Part shown: positions 27,101-39,100 of the stretch, piece after piece
Numbering within the stretch: position 1 is the first letter of the stretch
How the letters are laid out: every line of letters begins with the position of its first letter
Assembly: GCA_963995525.1 (NCBI GenBank)
Contig: OZ023217.1
Coordinates: 434,001 to 498,000, forward strand
Reading direction: 5' to 3'
DNA: 64,000 nucleotides
Source: Escarpia spicata
Taxonomy: Eukaryota; Annelida; Polychaeta; Sabellida; Siboglinidae
Notes under the pieces: model-generated
What the model was told of the DNA's origin: nothing
Seen by the model: only the letters and a program-made list of their open reading frames with translations
Database searches by the model: none
Made by a program: the position numbers and the translations under genes

Positions 27101-30100
27101 AGCTTAAATTCTTTGACATTTTAATTACTATGCAGAATCATAACTAACAGATTAAAAAGACTGCCTTCCAAACAAGTTTAAAGTATAACTTCAAATTAGT
27201 AATGTGTATATTACAAAGAAACTACCTCAAAATAATGCAAAACCTTGAAACTACGTCTACATTGATACTGTCGTGTGTCACTTAGATCAAGCATTTCAAA
27301 AAGAAGCATCAAGACTCTGTTGAACTCACTTCATCAAATACATGGCAAACTTGTTGTCGTAGCCCTTCAGCTTGGTTTCGACGTACTCCAGCAGTACTCG
27401 GATGATTTGAATAATGGCAATGATGAGCGCACCAAACGCAATCGAGCCGAGATGATACCTATCAACAGTCATGTAATCAACACTTAAACCACACTGGTTT
27501 GACGATAAATACAGAACAGTAACCTTTGCGTTCTACTAGTTGAATGACCACACTTTGCATGGAAGAAACTACATGTTGTAAATAAAGCCACATCTACGCT
27601 AATTGATCACATCTAAAAATGTAATCTTAGTGAGCTGTTCCCCAAGCCCGGTACACTGGAATGAGACTCCCCCTCCAATCATTTGCACTGAAATCTGCCC
27701 CAATTTTGTACCCAAATCCTTGCTTTAATTCTGAACACTAAAAATTGACCTGCCTCTATATTTCCAGCACATATCCAGACTGCCCACCCAGCCCCCTAAA
27801 AAACAAACCCACCCAAACAAACCCACCTATGGACTCCCCTTGATCATTTAAACGGCAGCAGCTTTGATAATTTTGCCCATTTTCAAAAAGTCAACTTGTT
27901 CGTAAATTTTCGATGTGCTTAGACAATTTCAAATGTATCCTAATTACCCTGGGAGATCATTTTACTCCCATCTACACATTAAAATTTTGTGGTGGAACTA
28001 AAACTGCTGCAACTACCAACCATCTAGGGGGAAGACCTTAACATACCTCCCCCCACACACACAAATGCACATGCACACAAACACACACGCACACACACAA
28101 ATGCACATACACGTCAACTTGATTATAGTTAGGAGCTCTCTACAAGTGAGTACCCACCGCAGAGCCCTCCAGAGAGACACAGTCACCGGGAAACTGATGA
28201 GGTCCGACTTGTTCATGGTCCAGTAATAGGATGCGAATGCCCCGGCCAGGGTCACCTGACCCAGGGCTACGATGAAGTTCATCACCCAGAACAGCATGAA
28301 GAGCATGTAGAACTGTAGGTAAGACGTGTATCTGTAGGGGGCAGCACAATCAGATCATACGTAACACGGTTGAACCTCGCTTTATGGTCACCTCGTCAAT
28401 ATAGCCACCCCACAATTAAGGCCACTCTAAAATTGTCCCATATTAATTCAATAGCAGTAAAGTGTAGTATGTTTGTATCACTAATAAGGTCACCTCGCTA
28501 TTCAGGTCATTTGTGTCCAGTGAAACGGGTGATCTTAATAGTGCGGTTCCACAGCATTGCCATTTTGTGAAAGCTTCATATTTTTATGTGATACAAAATA
28601 GTGCGCACCCCGCCGTTGAGCTACACAGATACACAGGGCAGGAATTCACCATGATAAATAATACATCATTTCTCTTTGCCATATATACATTATATTATTT
28701 AGTCAGAGGAGCAATCCGTCACTTGCTTTGATGATGATTCCTGCATGCAGACTTGTGTTCATCATATCGTGCATAGCAAATATGGTTTGTTTTATTTCTG
28801 AGCTATTAGGAAGATTTATAACTCTGCAAAGTACCGCAATGTCAAAATCTGCCAAACCACAAACTGAAAAATTCATTCATTCTAAAGATCATTTAAAAAC
28901 TTATCTTTACAACCTTGCTTATCCACCGTAGCTCCCTAGCGCCTTGACCCATCTGTTGACAACTGGAAAACTACTTATGGATTTTGAGACTGACCAATCC
29001 TTTTGTTTTGATGCGCCCCTGATCTTGGTTTCCAAGGATTTAGGCGAAATAGAAGTTATTATATTATTACTATTATAATGCATCCTCTGGAATATGTGCT
29101 GCCACCTTGTGATAATAGTAGGAAGACCACTTACTCGTCCCCTCCGTACTTCAGGAAGTTGCACACTGTACCGGCTGTGCCATTTTTCTATAAAGATAAC
29201 ATGTACACAACATCATGACAAGGCACCAAGTTACTGGAAACTTGGCTGTAGATCACAACTGAATGTGCTGTACATAGGAATGAACATATCTTATTGTCTT
29301 GATAGTAATGTAAGCCAGAATGGTACTGACAAGTTAGAATTAGAGACATTAATTTGTACATTAAATCTGGCTTATATCTGACTTGTCACTAATTTTGACT
29401 TTACAAATGTTAAACAATTAAATCCCAAAAAAATAAATCTGCTATCAAAGATAAATTTATATCATCAGAGGGAAACTTTTGTACAGGTAAAAAGGTAATA
29501 GTGGACGAATTAAATAATTACTTTACAAATGTTGGCCAAAGTCTTAAAGCAAATAGTCCAAACATCAGTTTCGAAATGCCGGTACCATTAGGGACAAAGG
29601 CTCACTATATTTTTTTGAAAGAACATTACCTTGGGAAAATTTTTCAGTGTGATGGACATTCCCAAGTGGTAGCTTTATATCTTTTTTGAGGGAAAATATG
29701 CTTTTTTTTATAATTATTACAGCTAGAAAAACATTCTAAAAGTGGAAATTATGACCAGTATAAGTGTTGATTTTTTTATTTCATTTATTCAAAATTTGTC
29801 TCAACAGTTGCCATGGAAACAGCTATTTTGGGGCCAAAAATATGTTTTTTGGTGACAAAACTTTAAAAATTCATATCTCAGGATTCACATGAAATATTTG
29901 GGTGCTTTCAATGGCAAACCCATTCCGAGATACTCAGGCAGTTTTCCAGTTACCTTTGTGTACAATATATTTAGGCAGAATGGTCAGTTTTGGGATAAAA
30001 ACATCAGTTTCGAAATGCCGTTTTTAGGAAAATGGCAGAAAAGAGTGATTTTGAGATTTCCTTGCTATAAGACACCTAGCTATGCCCAAAGCTGTCAAAG

Positions 30101-33100
30101 TTGAGTATATTGGTAAATAAACATTGCAAAGTGATTTTCATTCATTGATAGTCTATGTCTACAATCTTTTCCCGAATTTTGGTTCCTCTCCTTTGGTAGA
30201 GGTGGCAAGGGATATATCGGACTTGAGAGCTAAGGCAAGTACCATTATGTCAGTGTCTTGAGCATTGATAACAACATAGTTGTATCCACTTTTTGCTGCA
30301 TCTACAGCATGGAGCAAGACCTTGGTGTCGGCCTCCTCATGTGTTGATGTGATCTCATCAATCTCCACGCAGCTGCCTCTGGTTATTTTGAAGCATTTTT
30401 CTTCACAGGTCATGAAGATAGTCTTGTTGCCGATGCTCTCCCTTTGCTTCTCATCCTTCCATTCTTCAATCAGAAATCGTATGAGACTGCTTTTGCTGTA
30501 TGGATCCTGCAGTAGTTTTCTCCATTGGCAGATTTCATGACCAGGCGCAAATGTATTGAACCTGACTCCTTCATCTGATCCACGTTTTCTTCTCTCAGCA
30601 TTCCTTATAGACACTTCTCTGTAGACATCAAACACAACATCAATTCTATTAATGTCCCTGCCTTCATGTAAAGCTAAGCCCAGTGCATTCTTTGATAACT
30701 GTGCAAATGTCTGACCTTCACCTTTGAAGCGTTGCAGAAGTGCCATCCCATCGATGATGTTTGCATTAGACTGTGGCACAGTCTCAGCAGCTGATACATC
30801 CTGTGCCAGAGCTTCAGGTAGAGTTGACTTGGTTGTCTTTTGAATTGAACCATCCGGTGTCGCCAAAACCCATGGTATTGGGCCCAATGGGTACGCCAAT
30901 ACATCTTGTAAATCAACGTCACGAGCCTGCGCAGCGAGTATCATGTTCACAAATAACCGCCGGTCAGCTTCCAGGACAATCTGTTGACCCTTTTCAGGTG
31001 TCAGTTTAATCTTCTTCTTCAAGTCAGAAAATGTTTTAAACTTCAGCTTGTTAATTTTCTGAAGAAACAGCTGTTTCGGTGGATCTGTGTCGAGACGGTC
31101 CTTCTTGAATTTCTCATAGGCCTCTTTTCCAATTGTATGCGCTTGCTTGATGTCTTTGGCAAGCTCCACTGGTGCCAATCTCCCGCTTGAGATGCTGACA
31201 AGTTCGGGATGATTCCCACTCATTGGATTAATCCATTCTTCTTCTTCCAGAATAAGAATTGCAGAATTTACGTCAGAATGGTCCCTCTGAATGCGGCTAG
31301 CCTGAAGATCAGCATGGGTGAAATTTGTATTCGGCCGAGTGACCATCTCTCTTATTTGTTTCAGAGAAACTCTGACGTCAAATAGTACCTGCTGACAGCT
31401 GTGGCTTTCAAGCTGAATCCTTTTGTTCCTCCTGGAGTTTTGGTGTCCCTATTGACCGTTTCCTCAATTGTCTGGTCAACGGGGATTTTCCCAAAAGGAT
31501 TTCTTGACCCACGTTGAACAGAGAAGCCTCCGTTTGACAGGTAAGCATGCGCATCTGGGTGGCTACTGGCTATTTGGGACATTTGCGCCAAGTAGACTGA
31601 ATCATAATGATGATATCCTGGGCAACGGAAGCTTTCTGGAACTCTGTACACTTGCTCGGGTTTGACTCATCACTACGACCAGTAATTAACAATTGTAAAC
31701 ATTGAGAGATCGATTCTGGTATCCTGGCTGATTCTAAAGTCTGATTTGATGGTTGAGGTGGCCACTCTTCCTCAACTTTCTGCTTTTTGATGTCTGGTCT
31801 CAAGAAAACAGCCGCCTTTTTTAGCATTGCTAATTAATCCGAGCCAGAAGATCTGAGGTCTTCCAGCTCCTTTCGCATCATCACATTCTCGAGGATCAGA
31901 TGCTCCCTCGACAGATTGTCAGGGTTTTCATCAGAGTTTCCCCGTCATCTTGAATGAAGTGTACCGGTAGTGCCTCTTCAAATTCACTTTCCAGTTATTG
32001 ACGGATGTGCTTCTTTGTTGACTCTTCTACCTGACCGATGCCATGAGACTCGATTATGGATACAAGCTTCTGGGAAAGGTCCACCATCCTAACTGCTCTG
32101 GGATTGGTAAATAGATTGTATCGGATGAAAGCAAATAGTTCATTATAGGAGTCATCCACAACAGACTTATAGTTCACGCCAAGGTCATTTGAGTCTTCAA
32201 TGTCTTTTGTCTTGTTGATTGGTTTGGTGTAATCCTTATAGCAAGTTTGGTGATAGTGTCTAATTATTACAAATCGAACGCAATGCTGCTGCAACTTACC
32301 TAGCGGCTTCCATGTGCGCCCGTGACTGAGGCTGAACGTACAGTGCTGCCATACGTTGGAAGACAATGATTATCTGCTCCTGTTGTCACTACCCCCCCCC
32401 CCCCGCTGTCTTATTCTTTTTGATTTTACCGATATACTCAACTTTGACAGCTTTGGGCATAGGGAGGTGTCTTATAGCAAGGAAATCTCAAAATCACTCT
32501 TTTCTGCCATTTTCCTAAAAATGGCATTTCAAAACTGATGTTTTACCCCGAAACTGACCATTCTGCCTAAATATATTGTACACAAAGGTAACTGAAAAAC
32601 TGCCTGGGTATCTCACAATGGGTTTGCTATTGAAAGCACCCAAATATATGATGTGAATCCTGAGATATGAATTTTTAAAGTTTTGTCACCAAAAACGTAT
32701 TTTTTGCCTCAAAATGGCTATTTCCATGGCAACCGTTGAGACATTTTTTGAATAAATGGTACCAAAAAATCAACACTTATACTGGTCATAATTTCCACTT
32801 TAGGATTTTTTTCTAGCTGTACATTCCCTTTTTTAAAAGGACAATTTCAAAAAACGTGATTTTACCCCAAAAAAACATATTTTCCCACAAAAAAGGTTAT
32901 TAAGCTACCACTTGGGAACGTCCATCATACTGAAAAATGTGCCCAAGGTGATGATCTTTCAAAAAAATATAGTGAGCCTTTGTCCCTCAAAATGGTACCG
33001 GCATGTGAATTTTTGGGTATTGGCCCATGGCCTAAAAGCTAAAACAAACGGCACGTGACCCTACACATTTTACAAACAACAATGTTGCAAACTGTTTCTC

Positions 33101-36100
33101 TACATCAACTTGTCCCACTGAAGTTATTAACATACTGCATAGTAACAATTCACAGAAATCTGTTGGTTTTGATAACACTGATCCATACACTATTCAGCAT
33201 GTTATACCACAAATTGCAAATCAGCTAACTCACATCTTCAACAGTTCATTTATTACGGGCATTGTTCCCATAAATTTATCAAATATTCTAAAACCAATAC
33301 TGTTTGCAGATGACACAAGTTTGTTCCATTCTCACACAAATTTTCACACTCTCATTGAAGAGGTTAATGCAGAACTACAAAAAATAGCAACATGGTTTAA
33401 TACCAACTAACTTTCATTAAATGTAAAAAAATCTAATTTCATATTTACACCAAAAGGAAAAAAAAAACAATACAGACAATGAAGAAATAACAATAAATGG
33501 AAACAAAATAAAACAAGTTAAATTTACAAAATTTCTAGGAGTACATAGACGAACACTTGTTCATATTAATAATTTGTCAAAAAAATTGCACGAAATGTAG
33601 GAATGCTAAACAAATTAAACCATTTTATCCCTGTTTACATCATGAAGACATTATACTATTCATTACTATTATCTCATTTACAATACTTCGTCCTGTTGTG
33701 GACACTATACATTTACAATACTGCGTCCTGTTGTGGACACTATACATTTACAATACTGCGTCCTGTTGTGGACACTATACATTTACAATACTGCGTCCTG
33801 TTGTGGACACTATACATTTACAATACTGCGTCCTGTTGTGGACACTATACATTTACAATACTGCATCCTGTTGTGGACACTATACATTTACAATACTGCG
33901 TCCTGTTGTGGACACTATACATTTAAACAAATTAAAGATATTACAGAAGAAAACTATAAGGATCATTTCACAATCGCACTCTATTCTCTAAACTAAAACT
34001 GTTAAAATTAGATGATCTATATAAACATCAACTAGGCATTTTTATGTATAAATCCATCAACGGCCAACACCCAGACAGCATGTCATCTATGCTAATGCGA
34101 ACAGAAAATATTCCTGACCACAATCTTAGAAACAATAATGGGTATTACACTCATCACATTAGAACAAACAGCAGGAAGTTTACAACACATTATTCTGGAC
34201 CAGTGTTCTGGAATGCACTACCTCAACAATTACAAGAGCTTGAATCATTAAACCTATTTAAAAGAAACCTAAAAGAGTTATTACTGTCAAGATATTAAAC
34301 TTAGGTATTAGTAGTGATTATTTACTAATAGATCATTTTGTTTGTATTATTCTATGTAATTAGCTTCATTTATGTTGTTGTAGCAGCAGCAGCAACAGCA
34401 GTAGCAGCAGCAGCAGTATTTTTGTTGTAGTTAATGTTAAATAATGTTATTACTATAAATTATTCAGAATCATGTATTATTAAGTATTATATAATATATT
34501 TATGTTAACGTATTATATAGTATTAGTTAGTGCATTGGAATGTGTGATGAACTGACACCACTAGTACTAGTAACTGAAAGTAGTACTATCACATTCAGGC
34601 ATCATGGTATATAAATCCATCAATGGCCAATGAATGTGCACGCGAGTTGAGACAATGGTTAACCAACAACAAACTTCTGCTCAACAAGGATAAAACTGAG
34701 GCGATCATATTTCGGTCGTCAAGTGCACGGTCGCCAACTGTCAACTCTGCCATTAGTGTTTGCGGCGCGACAATCCCATTAAAGATGGTTGTTCGCAATA
34801 TTGGCGTGTGCCTTGACAGCCACCTAGACATGTCGGCCCAAGTGTCAAATGCTTGCCGTGGCACGTACTTTCACCTGTTTTGTCAAAATATGCGCAAGCT
34901 TGACGACTATGGCGTGTAAGACTCTAATATACTCGCTCGTGACGTCACGACTGGATTACGGAAATACGGTGCTCTATGGTATCACTGACCGCCAGATGCA
35001 TCACCTAGAGATGGTCCAGCGCGCCGCGGTCAGAGTTGTCCTACAGATAAAGCGGAGTGACCGGCAACAGAGCGTCACCGGAGGACTTAAATGTCTTCAC
35101 TGGTTACCGGTGAAATGGCGCATAGAGTACAAGATATTGATCCTGGTGTTTAATGTCATACACAGGCAGAAACCTGCTTATCTTGCATCACTAATCACTC
35201 GCTACGTGCCACGCCGGTCACTTCGATCTGAGGACCGCACGCTTCTGACTGTGCTGCAATATAATCTGGTGCGATATGGCCGGCGATCTTTCTCTCGAGC
35301 CGGACCATTTCTGTGGAACGCGTTGCCGGAAGAACTGCGGCTGATCACATCAATGGACATTTTCAAAGCACGCCTCAAAACGCACTTTTTTAAACTCGCT
35401 TTTAATATGTAATATGTTGTTTTAAGGGTATCTATCTTCCCATTCATTGCACAATCTATTTTAATTGAGTTTTAATTTGGTTTACAACTTTTTGCTCTCT
35501 TAGTCTCCTGTTTGCCAACTATTGTTACTACTGATAGTTCAAATACTATCGGCGATATAACTGTGGTGAGTTAAATTGACTATCAATAGTACACTATCAT
35601 CACATTGACTATCGTGGTGCATCGATTGTTCGATGTATCAATACACCCCTGCTCCACAATGGTAGCTGAGTGATCTACGTACCGTTGGGTCACATGGTAT
35701 CCTCTCAATGGCACTGTTAACCGTGTCGCTGATGTCACTTGTTACATTCGAGGAAACCTCGGAGAACTGCTTCGAGCCGGACGACGCCAGATAGCTGGGG
35801 TCATAGGTTAAGTATGAAACAATCACGGCTTGGAAGTCACAAAAAACGATACCATATTATCCCCAACAGATGTGCAGTGCGCGAATGCAAGGGCTTGGGT
35901 GAGTGTCTATTGATAGTCAAGTCGGACATCAGAGCATTGTTTTCAGCCTTCCTTGTGGCTATAGATGGTTACGCAATTGTGAACATCACGTTATTTCAAC
36001 CCTTTGTCTGCAGTGTTAGGAAGGTCTACGTGATTATGACAACTCAACCCAAGTTGAATAACCATATTACGGTGTCCATGTTTTGTCTTCAAATCTTCAA

Positions 36101-39100
36101 TTCGTCTACTTTATCATATAAAAAAACGATATATGAAAGTCGCCAAATCGACAATGTGTCCAGGTTTCAAGAGAATCGACCAAACGCACAATTTTCACTG
36201 CTTTGCTGTTAAACAACCGTTTACTTGTTCTGTGACCCAGTCATGTGACCCAGTCATGTGACAGTACAGGTGAAGTAAGAATGCAAGGATACACGGCGGA
36301 TGCTCCCCAAAACGCAAACAGAATCACTTGAAGTAGGAACGGAATGAGAGGCCAAAACAGGGTGAAGATCATCGACCCCACCGCTCTGGAACAGACAAGA
36401 AACAATTATGATAGCTAAGTTTAGTCATTATTCATTTCAATACGTCTACAAATAAATTAGTTTAAATTATGTGTGTGTTCTGTGATAAACATGGTGCTGT
36501 AACATTGACCTGTTTACAGTAACAAAACAGGAACAATGAACCTGTAACAGAAAATACATGAAAACTAAGGTTTGTTTTGAGTGAGTGTGTTACCATTGAT
36601 GAGATCACTGAACAAACCAAAAGATTTGTTTTGACGATGCTAAGTCAAATTTCTTTTGACAATCTTACAAAGGGATGTACTCTTTTGTGAAACCAACTGC
36701 ACGTCCCTTCAACTACACAAGTTAACATCTACGAATCTGATGTGCAAAGTGGCTAAAACTGAAGAGAGAGTGAAAGTAACTGTGATAAGTGAAGAGAACA
36801 GGTCTCACCGACTGGCCGACTTGATGACTGAGATGGCAATAAGGATCCTCTTCCTGAGGAAGATCAGTATGATCAGGGTGATCCCAAGGATCGATCCACA
36901 GATAATTGCTGGAACAGACACATGTGGAATAAGATCATCAACACTTGCAAGATTCTACGGCACAAACAGAGATTCTCACAAGACATGGCAGTTGACAGCC
37001 CTACTGTTTGCGTCTCCTGCCTCAGGGAAATCGGCAATAATTGGCAAAATTGGAAAACAGAATTTTGAACCTGTTTGGATTCAACAGGATTTACTTATAT
37101 TAATTAATTAAATATTCCCATGTGCATTAATCATAATTAGCGTGCACCGCTCGAACATCAACTAACCACTTGTTTAATTGGCACCACCTGGTGAACTGAC
37201 CACCACTCAATTCTCTCAACTAGTAGAAAGGCACTCTCGAACAGGACAGCATAACAAAAATAAATAAATAATGAACTCTAAATAACTGTTGTGTTTTTTA
37301 ATACATCACCAATTGGTGGATGAGAGGCGAATGATGGCGGGAAGTGACTGGACACAGAGGGGAGTGGACCTAGGTGTCTAGGAGGCCAGTGGTGGTGGGA
37401 AGTGACTGGACACAGAGGGGAGTGGACCTAGGTGTCTAGGAGGCCAGTGGTGGCGGGTGGTGACTGGACACAGAGGGGAGTGGACCTATGTGTCTAGGAG
37501 GCCAGTGGTGGTGGGAACTGACTGGACACAGAGGGGAATGGACCTAGGTGTCTAGGAGGCCAGTGGTGGCAGGAACTGACTGGACACAGAGGGGGGTGGA
37601 CATAGAGGGGGTTGACCTAGGTGTCTAGGAGGCCAGTGGTGGTGGGAAGTGACTGAACACAGAGGGGGGTGGACCTATGTGTCTAGGAGGCCAGTGGTGG
37701 TGTGAACTGACTGGACACAGAGGGGGTGGACCTAGGTGTCTAGGAGGCCAGTGGTTGCAGGAACTGACTGGACACAGAGGGGGTGGACCTAGGTGTCTAG
37801 GAGGCCAGTGGTGGTGGGAAGTGACTGGACACAGAGGGGAGTGGACCTAGGTGTCTAGGGGGCCAGTGGTGGTGGGATGTGACTGGACATAGAGGGGAGT
37901 GGACCTAGGTGTCTAGGAGGCCAGTGGTGGTGGGAAGTGACTGGACACAGAGGGGAATGGACCTAGGTGTCTAGTAGGCCAGTGGTGGTGGGAAGTGACT
38001 GGACACAGAGAGGAGTGGACCTAGGTGTCTACAGACCTGCGTACCCCAAAAACTTCCTGTCAGTAATCCATCTTCCCATTTACACTGATTTTCAGGAATA
38101 TAGGCTTGCTGTCAGTAATAGTTCACAACCATGTCAGATATTGTCATGAAAAGAATACCACTGTCAGTAATACTTTAATACGACGATAGTTGCACCCAAA
38201 ACATTATTTTTTTGAAGTGTTCAGTTAACAAGGTAAGGTAGATGTTCGTGACCAGCATTGATGGAAATCAAACGTGAAGAAGTGTAACTGTAATGTAAAT
38301 GAATCTATACACATTGTAATTCTGATTTTATGTAAATTTCAAAAAACAGCATGCTGACTACAAAAATTTGACAAATTATAACAATGCGTCACGTCATTGT
38401 CTATTTGTGGTGTCATTAGGATTAATATTGGTAGCCGGTATACCTAGGGCCAGGCTACAGACTACACAGTATAGCAGCTTGACTAGATCAAAGACAAACA
38501 CAAAGTCATGACAGGGGACGGCAAAACCATTACGTTGCTACGCTAGTCATCGACATCGTCTAGTCTATTCAACTCTAGTAAATAACCCTATCCCTGTATC
38601 ATAGGTTGTAAATGACACACAAAACTCAATAAATACACTAACTTAGTCTTAGTAGTCAGTTGACCTGACACTACAAGTACAACACCCACTACTCTGTCAC
38701 TAGTACTAGTCTTAGTAGTCAGTTGACCTAACACTACAAGTACAACACCCACTACTCTGTCACTAGTACTAGTCTTAGTACAGTCAGTTGACCTAACACT
38801 ACAAGTACAACACCCACTACTCTGTCACTAGTACTAGTCTTAGTACAGTCAGTTGACCTAACACTACAAATACAACACCCACTACTCTGTCACTAGTACT
38901 AGTCTTAGTAGTCAGTTGACCTAACACTACAAGTACAACACCCACTACTCTGTCACTAGTACTAGTCTTAGTACAGTCAGTTGACCTAACACTACAAGTA
39001 CAACACCCACTACTCTGTCACTAGTACTAATCTTAGTACAGTCAGTTGACCTAACACTACAAGTACAACACCCACTACTCTGTCACTAGTACTAGTCTTA

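Larger units (their letters stand above)
29576..33004 (-). mobile_element. 3.4-kb DNA transposon with about 0.55-kb terminal inverted repeats
   Basis: The segment 29576-30117 is the reverse complement of 32425-33004 along its length, with mismatches and small indels. Both ends read atgccggtacc inward, and both inner edges read caaagctgtcaaagttgagt then atat(t/c)ggtaaa. Between them lies a decayed minus-strand ORF. The inserted position splits a LINE reverse transcriptase. The superfamily cannot be named from this copy, and no clear target duplication was found. Confidence 0.8.

Noticed and set aside
35739..37111. Plus-strand ORFs of about 150 codons near 35739 and 36656
   Set aside because: They are the antisense of well-supported SLC44 exons and their introns, with no recognisable motifs.
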